A stretch of 19,179 nt of DNA from JBGQAS01 sp964498605 (GCA_964498605.1 CAZCHK010000043.1:1-19179), one strand, 5' to 3'; counted from the stretch's first letter, positions 1 to 6,575 are shown. Program-made: numbers and translations. Notes: a model not told the origin generated them from the sequence alone.

Positions 1-197
1 ATGTGCTGCACAAGGCCACCATCACCGTGGACGAGCAAGGCACAGAAGCCTCCGCCGCCACAGCCGTGATCATGGGAGTGACATCCATGCCTGTGGACGA
101 ACCCATCCAGCTACTGATCGACCGGCCTTTCATCTTTGCCATCCTGCATCAGCCCAGTGAATCGATCCTCTTCCTGGGGCGCGTGCTGGAACCGTAG
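1..197 (+). CDS. Serpin, C-terminal fragment (5' end outside window)
   Basis: This is the last ~65 residues of a serpin, a suicide inhibitor of serine or cysteine proteases. The frame is open at the window's left edge, so the real start lies upstream. The segment begins in strand s5A with HKATITVDEQGTEASAATAV, the conserved hinge of the reactive-centre loop, with small residues at P12-P9. That is the signature of inhibitory rather than storage-type serpins. By alignment to the alpha-1-antitrypsin loop, the scissile bond falls at about Thr-Ser in GVTSMP, suggesting a small P1 residue and an elastase-like or other non-tryptic target (inference). The C-terminal strands DRPFIFAI and ILFLGRVLEP match the family ending DRPFxFxI...ILFMGRVxxP. 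No promoter is visible here. A hairpin about 85 bp downstream may end the transcript. Confidence 0.9.
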   Translation, partial: VLHKATITVDEQGTEASAATAVIMGVTSMPVDEPIQLLIDRPFIFAILHQPSESILFLGRVLEP

Positions 198-281
198 CAG
201 TATAACAATTTCAACAGGGAAGTCACGCTTCTTCCCGCTCATCAGTCGGTTGTAAGAATCCTCTACTTCATTCCAACAAAG

Positions 282-317
282 GGTGGTCCTGCTGGGAAAA
301 TGACCGGCAGGACCACC
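282..317 (+). terminator. Hairpin, possible terminator after the serpin gene
   Basis: GGTGGTCCTGC at 282-292 pairs perfectly with GCAGGACCACC at 307-317. The stem extends inward by a G-T and two G-C pairs around an eight-base loop. It lies between the serpin stop and the msrAB promoter region. It is GC-rich, but only a weak T run follows (TGCTTGTCTT), so intrinsic termination is plausible rather than certain. A smaller 6-bp hairpin (217-222 with 231-236) precedes it. Confidence 0.45.
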
Positions 318-419
318 TGCTTGTCTTCCTGCCCCGACCAGATGTTCTAATAATTCACATATAGATTCTCATTCTCGCTCGTGATACCATCCTGCCCAAT
401 CCTTGTACGGATCTTTGAC

Positions 420-449
420 TTGATTATCTTCATGAGTCTGATGCATACT
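420..449 (+). promoter_or_regulatory. Possible promoter of msrAB
   Basis: TTGATT at 420-425 and CATACT at 444-449 are separated by 18 bp, a modest match to a sigma-70 promoter. The predicted start would give a leader of about 20 nt before the msrAB ATG. The leader includes the ribosome-binding site AAAGGAG at 462-468, seven bases before the start codon. Confidence 0.35.
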
Positions 450-475
450 CGTACGGGATTGAAAGGAGCTGAATT

Positions 476-1603
476 ATGCAAGGTATAAAATTGATCCTGA
501 TATCAGTGATGATGTCACTGATGATCAGCGCCTGCGGCACTGCTGTCGCATCGAACGGCACCGAAACGCCGCAACCAGTAGAAAATGAAGAGGAAACCAT
601 GATCAAACAACTAGAACAGGGTATCGATCAGACCTATGCTCGCCAGGAAGGGATCGAGGTGATCTACCTGGCCGGCGGCTGCTTCTGGGGAATCGAAAAA
701 CTGATGCAGTCCATTCCAGGTGTGGTCACCGCGACAAGCGGGTACGCCAACGGGCAGGCGGGAGACGCGCCGACCTACAACTCGGTGATCACCGGGCAGA
801 CCGGCTACCGGGAGACCGTGCGGGTTGAATACGATCCACAGCGCGTCAGTCTGGATGCCCTTCTGTATGCCTATTTCCATGTCATCGACCCCACCATAAA
901 AGACGCCCAGGGTAACGACCGGGGTACGCAGTACCAAACCGGGATCTACTACGCTGACGAGGACTCCCGGGTGACCGTGGAGCGCATCGCGGAGGTCGAG
1001 CGGAGCCGCTACGAGAAATTCGTGGTCGAGATCGGACCGCTGGAGCGCTTCTACGATGCGGAAGAGTATCACCAGGATTACCTGGACAAGAATCCGGGCG
1101 GCTACTGCCACATTTCAACGCACGAGATGACAGCTGCCGGCAGCATGATCGTCGACCCGGCCAAGTATCCCCGGCCATCCGATGCAGAGATCAAGTCCAT
1201 TTTGAGCGACCTGCAGTACCGCGTGACCCAGGAATCCGCCACAGAGAGGCCCTTTGAAAACGAGTACTGGGACCACCACGAGCGCGGCATCTACATCGAC
1301 ATCGTCACCGGTGAACCGCTGTTCTCCTCCAGCGACAAGTACGACAGCAACTCCGGCTGGCCGAGCTTCTCCAGGGCGATCGACATCAACACGTTCTTCT
1401 TCCTGGAAGACGATTCACTGGGCATGCGCCGCGTCGAGGTGCGCAGCAGGACGGGCAACTCCCACCTGGGACATCTTTTTGAGAATGATCCTTCATCTCC
1501 CACAGGGACGCGCTTCTGCATCAACAGCGCTGCCCTCAGGTTCATTCCATACGAGGACATGCAGGACCAGGGCTATGGTTACCTGCTCGAATATGTCGAC
1601 TGA
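476..1603 (+). CDS. msrAB: Lipoprotein-anchored peptide methionine sulfoxide reductase MsrA-MsrB fusion
   Basis: This 375-aa bifunctional enzyme reduces both S- and R-methionine sulfoxide in oxidised proteins. Residues 1-20 are a lipoprotein signal ending in ISAC (lipidated Cys20), so the enzyme should sit outside the cytoplasmic membrane. The MsrA domain spans about 60-215: GGCFWG holds the catalytic Cys69, and PGGYCHI holds a likely resolving Cys211. The MsrB domain spans about 240-375: SGWPSF, RSRTGNSHLGHLF, and RFCINSAALRF with catalytic Cys348. The whole protein has only four cysteines (20, 69, 211, 348). The zinc CxxC pairs of many MsrBs are absent, as in Neisseria PilB. The resolving cysteine of the usual SGCGWP motif is replaced by Ser293 (DSNSGWP). 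The start is supported by AAAGGAG seven bases upstream, and a terminator follows the gene. No electron-donor gene such as a thioredoxin or CcdA/DsbD is adjacent within the window. Confidence 0.95.
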   Translation: MQGIKLILISVMMSLMISACGTAVASNGTETPQPVENEEETMIKQLEQGIDQTYARQEGIEVIYLAGGCFWGIEKLMQSIPGVVTATSGYANGQAGDAPTYNSVITGQTGYRETVRVEYDPQRVSLDALLYAYFHVIDPTIKDAQGNDRGTQYQTGIYYADEDSRVTVERIAEVERSRYEKFVVEIGPLERFYDAEEYHQDYLDKNPGGYCHISTHEMTAAGSMIVDPAKYPRPSDAEIKSILSDLQYRVTQESATERPFENEYWDHHERGIYIDIVTGEPLFSSSDKYDSNSGWPSFSRAIDINTFFFLEDDSLGMRRVEVRSRTGNSHLGHLFENDPSSPTGTRFCINSAALRFIPYEDMQDQGYGYLLEYVD

Positions 1604-1680
1604 GGCAACGCATAAAAGCTGAAATTTTCCTGTCCTGTACCTGGCTAATTGCCTTTGCAGATGAAAATTGATCATTAAAC

Positions 1681-1718
1681 GAACTGCTGCCGAATAAATA
1701 GGCAGCAGTTCTTTGTTG
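1681..1718 (+). terminator. Intrinsic terminator between msrAB and the convergent scaffold gene
   Basis: GAACTGCTGCC at 1681-1691 pairs perfectly with GGCAGCAGTTC at 1701-1711 around a nine-base AT-rich loop, followed by TTTGTT. It lies between convergent genes, so it probably terminates msrAB. It may also work weakly on the minus strand, where GTTTAAT follows the stem. Confidence 0.75.
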
Positions 1719-1753
1719 ATTCACCATCTATGCGAAGGTATGCCTTGCGGGTG

Positions 1754-2146
1754 TCATTCCCCAGCGCGTGGTCGGGGCTTATCAGTAGCATCCAGAATGG
1801 CCTCCCGAAGTGTCATGACTGCCAGGACAGCGCAGTGCTCGTGAGATGCCGGAAGCCCTCCCAACGCCTCGATCACATCCTCCGGGGCGATCTTCGCAGC
1901 CTGGGGGAGTGACCTGGAACGGGCTAAGTGTGTGACCATGCTTCCACAGGCGATCGTCGCCCCGCAGCCATCCGTCAAGAAAGTAGCTTCAATGATCCTG
2001 CCCCCCATCACCCGCAGGTCGATCTGCATCCTGTCCCCGCAGCTGCCGAGAAAAAATCCCCGCGCGTCCGCGTCGCGGATGATCCCCATGTTCTCCCTGG
2101 TTTCGATCAGCCGACGGGTGATCTCTGAATATGCTTCGTCGTTCAA
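1754..2146 (-). CDS. NifU/IscU-like iron-sulfur cluster assembly scaffold protein
   Basis: This is a 130-aa protein of the NifU N-terminal (IscU) fold, which assembles an Fe-S cluster and hands it to apoproteins in the cytoplasm. The ligand set is visible: CGD (Cys36, Asp38), Cys61 in DGCGATIACGSM (with an additional Cys67), and Cys105 in HEHCAVLAVMTLREAI. The frame is open much further upstream (to 2344), but that extension is arginine-rich and unlike the family. I choose the TTG at 2146 because AGGTAGGAG lies five bases before it and because NDEAYSEITRRLIETRENMG matches the family's short N-terminal helix. It follows the ferritin-like gene after 194 bp on the same strand, so the two are probably cotranscribed. 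No iscS/sufS cysteine desulfurase gene is nearby, so it may be an auxiliary scaffold. Fold assignment is confident; the specific role is not. Confidence 0.85.
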   Translation of the reverse strand: MNDEAYSEITRRLIETRENMGIIRDADARGFFLGSCGDRMQIDLRVMGGRIIEATFLTDGCGATIACGSMVTHLARSRSLPQAAKIAPEDVIEALGGLPASHEHCAVLAVMTLREAILDATDKPRPRAGE

Positions 2147-2160
2147 TGCGTCTCCTACCT
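2147..2160 (-). promoter_or_regulatory. Ribosome-binding site fixing a TTG start for the Fe-S scaffold
   Basis: Reading the minus strand, AGGTAGGAGACGCA directly precedes the TTG codon at 2146, with GGAG five bases away. No ATG or GTG of comparable quality lies near the start of the conserved domain. Confidence 0.65.
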
Positions 2161-2340
2161 CTCCCAGAAAATCCGGGTAGAGAGCACCTCCCCGGAGAGG
2201 CGCAGACCACCTTCTTCCACTCCTTAGTCTGCTGAGCCAGGTTCGGGCAGGACCGCTTCTGCCGGCACGCCGATCAGAAGTCTTCGGATATTTTATGAGT
2301 AACCGGAATTCCCTTTTCCCAGCGACCGATATCGAACCTG

Positions 2341-2838
2341 TCACTTCCTCATCATCATTGAGTCGAGGTCTTCATCCAGGGACTGCAGGTCCTCCTCGTG
2401 CTCCACTTCCTGCTCGAGGATGGTCAGCACGATGTTGTGGGTCACCGGGTCCTTGTCCTTGACCAGCTGCAGCAGCTTCTGGTACACGTCGATCGCGCAC
2501 TGCTCACCTTTGATGTTTTGGGCCAGGATCTCCTTGACGAACGGGTCGGATGGTCTTTCGTAACCGCAGTGGGTGTGCTTCATCCACTCCTGCGGATCGG
2601 TCAATGGAGTCCCTCCCAGCTGGATGATGCGCATGGCCACCATGTCCGCGTGGGACAGTTCTTCCGTCGCGTGCAGCAGCAGCTCGGACGCCACCGCGTC
2701 CTTCATGGGGCCTTTGACGATCTTGGCGCCGATCCAGTACTGGTAGTAAGCCAACCACTCGTCCGCAAATGCCTTGTTGAGCATGCCGATCAATTCATCC
2801 ACGTCCATTCCAACAATCTGACGACCTTTGGTGCCCAT
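2341..2838 (-). CDS. Ferritin-like (Dps/bacterioferritin family) di-iron protein
   Basis: This 165-aa four-helix ferritin-like protein probably stores or oxidises iron and so limits peroxide damage in the cytoplasm. Candidate di-iron ligands occur in the expected order, one set per helix: Glu27 (ADEWLAYYQYW), Glu60 and His63 (TEELSHAD), Glu112 (IKGEQC), Glu144 and His147 (EQEVEHEED). Two cysteines, Cys91 (HTHCGY) and Cys114 (GEQCAI), resemble the cysteine pair near the metal site of Dps-like (DPSL, 'thioferritin') proteins; that parallel is inference. There is no C-terminal rubredoxin domain, so it is not a standard rubrerythrin. The ATG is preceded by AAAAGGAGTGAAGAA, a good ribosome-binding site. 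It is the first gene of a likely iron-handling pair with the downstream scaffold gene. Confidence 0.88.
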   Translation of the reverse strand: MGTKGRQIVGMDVDELIGMLNKAFADEWLAYYQYWIGAKIVKGPMKDAVASELLLHATEELSHADMVAMRIIQLGGTPLTDPQEWMKHTHCGYERPSDPFVKEILAQNIKGEQCAIDVYQKLLQLVKDKDPVTHNIVLTILEQEVEHEEDLQSLDEDLDSMMMRK

Positions 2839-2888
2839 TTCTTCACTCCTTTTCCTGGAATTGATATCAAATAGACTTCCAGTACATA

Positions 2889-2894
2889 ATCATA
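2889..2894 (-). promoter_or_regulatory. Possible -10 element of the ferritin-like gene
   Basis: On the minus strand TATGAT lies about 50 bp upstream of the ferritin-like start, in an AT-rich stretch. No convincing -35 hexamer sits at the right distance. An imperfect inverted repeat centred on CCGATTTCGG (about 2896-2905) abuts it and could bind a regulator. I cannot match it to a Fur or PerR box. Confidence 0.3.
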
Positions 2895-3048
2895 CCCGAT
2901 TTCGGATAATCTCGAATTTTTAACCGCTATTTTGGGCAAATCGATCGATATCCGGAACAAAAATTCAGAAAGCGAGAGAGATGTTCCGATAAGTCAAACA
3001 ACCGGGAAGATGGCAAAAGTGGCAAATTTTCAGGACATCTTCATAAAT

Positions 3049-3873
3049 TCATGCGATATTGTGGTTTCTTTTCTTTCCAAAAAATCTTCGGCACAGAAAA
3101 AATCCGATCAGCACGGAAATTCCCAGCAGGATCCACCCCATGAGGGGATAATCCCATAGGAAGCCGGCAACCGCCCCCAGGGTGAAGAGGCAGGCTGCAA
3201 TTCCCTGCGCCCAGCATGACAGGTTTTCTCTCTGCGAGTCAAACACCAGCAATAGTGCTCCCAGCAGGGCGATCGGACCGGCGATCAAGAGCAGCAGTTT
3301 GAAAGACCCGGAGAGAAAATTCCGCTGATTTTGCACGAGAATGTCCTTTGAAACCATGTGAATCGGGAAGGACAATTCAATGGACAGATGCTTGTTTTGA
3401 AATGTGCCCCCCGGCACCGCATCCGGGTACACAATCTCTCCCAATAACCATCCTTCAAGCTGCATACCTGGATCAAGGTCAGCCGGCGGGGTCCATGAGC
3501 AGTCCGCGCTGACCAGCGAGTCTTTCTCTTTAACAACCAAGGCGTCTCCCCAATCATCGCTTCTTGCCAGGGAAAGAACTTCTTCCGGTCGGGATCCATC
3601 AGGATAGCGGACGAGAAACCGCAGATCGTCGGACCTCCAGTGTCCCTGGATGGACTGAACCAGGTCAAAGCTGATGTTGGAAGGTATTCCCGGGGCTGCC
3701 TGAAGTTCGATGTATTGACCGCTTTGAAAATCATCGTAACGCAGATGTGAAAACGCACTGTCAAGCACGACTTCATCCGAGCCGGAAGTGCTTTTTCCCA
3801 GGGCCAGGAGTGCTACCATCAGCAGCGTGCCGCCGACCACAAGCAAAGAACCGCCAATAAAACGCTGGGACAT
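3049..3873 (-). CDS. Membrane protein of unknown function, large extracytoplasmic domain
   Basis: I do not recognise this 274-aa protein. It has an N-terminal hydrophobic helix (about 5-26), a soluble polar stretch of roughly 160 residues (about 28-188), then three closely spaced helices (about 192-211, 220-240, 243-261). It ends in a basic tail CRRFFGKKRN. By the positive-inside rule the tail is cytoplasmic and the 28-188 region lies outside. That region has many alternating polar/hydrophobic stretches and one cysteine (Cys125), suggesting a beta-rich domain; this is inference. The ATG is supported by AGGAG eight bases upstream. It starts 25 bp after the stop of the preceding membrane gene, so the two form an operon and probably act together. 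Confidence 0.75.
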   Translation of the reverse strand: MSQRFIGGSLLVVGGTLLMVALLALGKSTSGSDEVVLDSAFSHLRYDDFQSGQYIELQAAPGIPSNISFDLVQSIQGHWRSDDLRFLVRYPDGSRPEEVLSLARSDDWGDALVVKEKDSLVSADCSWTPPADLDPGMQLEGWLLGEIVYPDAVPGGTFQNKHLSIELSFPIHMVSKDILVQNQRNFLSGSFKLLLLIAGPIALLGALLLVFDSQRENLSCWAQGIAACLFTLGAVAGFLWDYPLMGWILLGISVLIGFFLCRRFFGKKRNHNIA

Positions 3874-3898
3874 GATTGCACTCCTGTCTTCTACAGGC

Positions 3899-4321
3899 TT
3901 AAATCATCATCGGCCATACTTTACGCACTAGTAAAGCAATGATGACGATCCCCACGGTTGAAATGACAGCGTTTGTCAGGTTCAGGCTAATCAGGGTGAT
4001 GATAAAAAGGATGGCACCCGAGAATGCCAGGCCATACATACCCCATTTTCTCCATTTCCAGATTGCAATCGTGCAGACCAGGTTGAGAAGGCTCAAAGCG
4101 AACAGGATCGGCAGGGTCCAGGCAGGGTGATGCAGGGGGGTTATTGCAATCCAGACGCCCGAAAGCGAGCGCAGGTAGATAAATGCGGATATTGCGCTGA
4201 AAAAAATCCACAGACTGAGCATCACTCGCAGCCAGTATGGGCGCTTGCGGTGTAGATCTGCTGGCGGGATCGCTGTAGATTGGTCTTCCCTTTTTGGATC
4301 AGATGGCTTGTGTGTATTCAT
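3899..4321 (-). CDS. Small four-helix membrane protein of unknown function
   Basis: This 140-aa protein has a charged, proline-containing cytoplasmic-looking N-terminus (residues 1-28) and four predicted membrane helices at about 31-51, 67-88, 95-113 and 115-133. I recognise no family. An in-frame TTG five codons upstream exists, but the ATG at 4321 has a near-perfect GGAGGA site just before it, so I use the ATG. It is the first gene of a two-gene unit with the larger membrane protein downstream. Its leader, from a perfect TATAAT to the start codon, is about 100 nt and contains a hairpin followed by a T-rich run just before the ribosome-binding site. Expression may therefore be controlled by attenuation. 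Confidence 0.75.
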   Translation of the reverse strand: MNTHKPSDPKREDQSTAIPPADLHRKRPYWLRVMLSLWIFFSAISAFIYLRSLSGVWIAITPLHHPAWTLPILFALSLLNLVCTIAIWKWRKWGMYGLAFSGAILFIITLISLNLTNAVISTVGIVIIALLVRKVWPMMI

Positions 4322-4340
4322 TGCTCCTCCAGTCAATTAA

Positions 4341-4371
4341 AAGAAAAACCACTGCTTGAATCAGCGGTTTT
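4341..4371 (-). promoter_or_regulatory. Terminator-like hairpin in the leader of the unknown membrane operon
   Basis: On the minus strand AAAACCGCTG pairs with CAGTGGTTTT around a seven-base loop (4345-4354 with 4362-4371 in plus coordinates). As RNA the single non-Watson-Crick position is a G-U pair on this strand but an A-C mismatch on the other. TTTTTCTTTT follows, overlapping the base of the stem. The ribosome-binding site and ATG come within 20 nt. It has the shape of an intrinsic terminator placed inside a 5' leader. No alternative antiterminator fold was identified. Confidence 0.45.
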
Positions 4372-4424
4372 GATGTACTTCAAAATATGATGATCCGCCT
4401 GCAATGTTCGCAGGAATGGTTTTC

Positions 4425-4451
4425 ATTATAGTAGCACCTCGGGGATGTAAA
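4425..4451 (-). promoter_or_regulatory. Promoter of the unknown membrane-protein operon
   Basis: A perfect TATAAT occupies 4430-4425 on the minus strand. Upstream, TTTACA (4451-4446) stands 15 bp away, and an overlapping TTGACT (4456-4451) stands 20 bp away, so the -35 assignment is uncertain. The predicted start near 4418 would give a leader of roughly 97 nt. That leader also contains a small CCTGC/GCAGG hairpin (4398-4414) before the terminator-like one. Confidence 0.6.
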
Positions 4452-4542
4452 GTCAATCAGCAGCGAAGCACGTTTTCTTCCGAATTATGCATCAGGGGTG
4501 TTTATAACAAGAATTGAAAATGATGTCCCATTTATTGATTAT

Positions 4543-4569
4543 TTGTTAAAATTGTCCTCTGCATATGAT
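4543..4569 (+). promoter_or_regulatory. Possible promoter of the ferric-reductase-like gene
   Basis: TTGTTA at 4543-4548 and TATGAT at 4564-4569 are 15 bp apart in AT-rich DNA upstream of the chosen start at 4624. The spacing is short, so this is a weak call. Confidence 0.3.
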
Positions 4570-4623
4570 GTGGATCGAATCCCGCGAGGTATCGAAATTT
4601 TTCTCTTTGAAAGGATTTACCCG

Positions 4624-5964
4624 ATGAGTAAACAAATCCTCCGTCCCGTGCTTGTCCTGCTTTTCCTGCTGCTGGTCTTTTCCCCTCTCTTCATCATGCC
4701 CTTCGTTGAACCTGGCCTCAGCCGCGGCTGGCAGCGCGAATCATCCATCATCCTCGGTTTTATCGGTCTGACCCTGGCAGGCTGGCAGCTGGCCCCCATT
4801 TCCCGCTTCACCCCTGCCCAGAAGGTGTTCGATCTGGACAAGCTCTACCGCCTGCATCACATACTTTCGCTGCTCTCAGCGATCTTCGTCACGGTCCACT
4901 ACCTGCTGCTGCTTTTCAACTTTGAAAGCGGCCTTGGCATCAATGGCTGGGCGCTCAACCTGCTCAACGTATTCACCGCACCGCTTCGGGCGCAGATGGG
5001 CGTGCTCAGCCTGCTGGCGTACATCCTCATCACCATTACCTCGGTCTTTCGACAGAAAATGCGCCTGGACTACGACGCCTGGCGCGTGGTACACGACATC
5101 TTCACCCTGCTGCTGGTCGGAGCCGGCCTGGCACACGCCCTGCTTGTTGGAAAGTATACCGCCGCACCGATCATGAAATGGGTGATGTGGGTCCAGACCG
5201 GGCTGTGGGTCCTGGTCGCGCTGTACATCCGCCTGATCAAGCCCTTGATGCAGCTGCGCCATCCCTACAAGATAGCCGCCGTGCGGCAGGAAGTGGAAAC
5301 CGTCCATACCCTGGTTCTCGAGCCGCAGGGCTTTGCCCTGCCTGACTTCCACCCCGGACAGGTCGCCTGGCTGACGGTGCGCCGCTCGCCGTTCTCACTG
5401 CGGAGGCATCCCTTCTCGGTCGCTTCCAGCGTCCACAACCGCACAAATTACGAGTTCACCATCAAAGAACTGGGCAATTTCACCAACACTGTGCGCGACC
5501 TCAAGCCAGGCGAGAAGGTTTACGTGGATGGCCCCTTTGGTCATTACAACATTCTCAAACCTTCCAACAGGAAGATCGTCCTGATCGCCGGCGGTATCGG
5601 CATCGCCCCGGCCATGAGCATCCTGCGCTCGATGGCGGATGCCAAAGACGAGCGTCCCGTGACACTCTTCTACGGGCACCAGATTTTGGAGCATGTCGAG
5701 TTCAGGGACGAACTGAGCGAATTAGAGAAAAGAATACCAAATTTCAAGAAGGTACTTGTGCTGGAAAAACCGGATGCAAATTGGAAGGGCTACAAAGGAT
5801 TCATTACCAGTAAAATTCTAAAGCAGGAACTCCCATCCGACTGTATGGATCATCACTTCTTCGTCTGCGGCCCGCTGCCAATGATGAAAGCCATGCGCAG
5901 GACTCTCAAAGAGCTGAACATCTCCAAAAAACAAGCTCATTTTGAAGAATTCAACATGGCTTGA
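4624..5964 (+). CDS. Ferric-reductase-like transmembrane flavocytochrome (FAD/NAD-binding oxidoreductase)
   Basis: This 446-aa protein joins a ferric-reductase/NOX-like heme-binding membrane domain to a ferredoxin-NADP+-reductase-type module. It should carry electrons from cytoplasmic NAD(P)H through FAD and two hemes across the membrane. Helices lie at about 8-28, 41-58, 75-98, 124-142, 155-175 and 185-205. Two helices each carry a histidine pair about 14 residues apart: His78 or His79 with His92, and His157 with His171. These are the expected bis-heme ligands. The FAD motif is RHPFSVAS (261-268), GPFGHY is at 303-308, the nucleotide motif AGGIGIAP at 322-329, and the C-terminal CGPLPMM at 415-421. 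The frame is open back to a GTG at 4498, but that stretch is AT-rich and non-family-like. AAAGGA eight bases before ATG 4624 decides the start. The true electron acceptor (Fe3+, oxygen or a partner protein) cannot be told from sequence. Confidence 0.88.
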   Translation: MSKQILRPVLVLLFLLLVFSPLFIMPFVEPGLSRGWQRESSIILGFIGLTLAGWQLAPISRFTPAQKVFDLDKLYRLHHILSLLSAIFVTVHYLLLLFNFESGLGINGWALNLLNVFTAPLRAQMGVLSLLAYILITITSVFRQKMRLDYDAWRVVHDIFTLLLVGAGLAHALLVGKYTAAPIMKWVMWVQTGLWVLVALYIRLIKPLMQLRHPYKIAAVRQEVETVHTLVLEPQGFALPDFHPGQVAWLTVRRSPFSLRRHPFSVASSVHNRTNYEFTIKELGNFTNTVRDLKPGEKVYVDGPFGHYNILKPSNRKIVLIAGGIGIAPAMSILRSMADAKDERPVTLFYGHQILEHVEFRDELSELEKRIPNFKKVLVLEKPDANWKGYKGFITSKILKQELPSDCMDHHFFVCGPLPMMKAMRRTLKELNISKKQAHFEEFNMA

Positions 5965-6039
5965 AAACAATTGCATCCTTAACGGGTGAAATGAAACCGC
6001 CCTCCAATGAAGCAAATCCACAGGTGACTATCGTATGCC

Positions 6040-6076
6040 ACATACACCGGTTGAACACAACCGGTGTATGTTTTTT
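6040..6076 (+). terminator. Strong intrinsic terminator after the ferric-reductase-like gene
   Basis: ACATACACCGGTT (6040-6052) pairs perfectly with AACCGGTGTATGT (6059-6071) around a six-base loop, and a run of six T follows at 6071-6076. The minus-strand side lacks a T run, so it works for the plus-strand gene only. The remaining 6077-6168 shows nothing I can identify. Confidence 0.92.
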
Positions 6077-6168
6077 CATCAGGCATTGTCCGTAATCCGA
6101 GAATGTGACTGATGGATGGTCCTAAAGATGATTCCGGCTGGTAAATTATCGGCTCAACGTTGCATCGT

Positions 6169-6546
6169 TCAGATCAGGCGTTTTGCTCCCGAGAAAGCCT
6201 GATCGACCTTGAGCGCAGCCGCGGCGTGCCCGGGGTGCCTGGTGGGATTCCAGCGCTTCATGTCCTCAAAGATCGGCCCGCCGGTGTGGTAGGTGAGGGT
6301 GCCTTTGAGCTGATAGGACTTCTTTTCAGCGGTGATGAACAGTAATGACGCCCGACATCCTGCCATTATGTTCGCGCGGGTCTTATCAAAGTAATTGTCC
6401 GCCACGACGATGGTTTCCCCATCGTAGCGGCTGACGCACGTTGCGTAGATCGCGTTTGGGTTTCCTTCAGCGTCAACCGTTATCAGAACAACCGCGCCAT
6501 CGCGATCATCCCAGGCTTTTAGGATCTCTTCACTGAGCAGTGTCAT
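6169..6546 (-). CDS. Pyridoxamine 5'-phosphate oxidase-fold FMN-binding protein
   Basis: This 125-aa single-domain protein has the split-barrel PNPOx-like fold. Family marks include AVVLITVDAEGNPNAIYATCVSRYDGETIVVADNYF near the N-terminus (about 19-52), the central KTRANIMAGCRASLLFI (about 55-71), and SYQLKGTLTYHTGGPIFED (about 77-95). Proteins of this size bind FMN as dimers and may act as small flavin reductases or redox sensors. It is much shorter than true PdxH, so a role in pyridoxal phosphate synthesis is unlikely. The ATG is preceded by AAGGAGGAACAAA, a near-ideal site, and a TATAAT lies 30 bp upstream, so it is probably transcribed alone. No partner gene points to a substrate. Confidence 0.82.
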   Translation of the reverse strand: MTLLSEEILKAWDDRDGAVVLITVDAEGNPNAIYATCVSRYDGETIVVADNYFDKTRANIMAGCRASLLFITAEKKSYQLKGTLTYHTGGPIFEDMKRWNPTRHPGHAAAALKVDQAFSGAKRLI

Positions 6547-6575
6547 TTTGTTCCTCCTTGTTTGAAGTGGATTCT

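Noticed and set aside
611..1111. 166-codon minus-strand frame opposite msrAB
   Set aside because: It mirrors the MsrA domain codons, has no ribosome-binding site, and resembles no family.
2932..3159. 75-codon plus-strand frame
   Set aside because: It runs into the 3' end of the opposite membrane-protein gene, its translation is low-complexity and polar, and no ribosome-binding site precedes it.
4498..4623. GTG-initiated N-terminal extension of the ferric-reductase-like protein
   Set aside because: It is AT-rich, includes the likely promoter, and the extension is unlike the family. The ATG at 4624 has its own ribosome-binding site.
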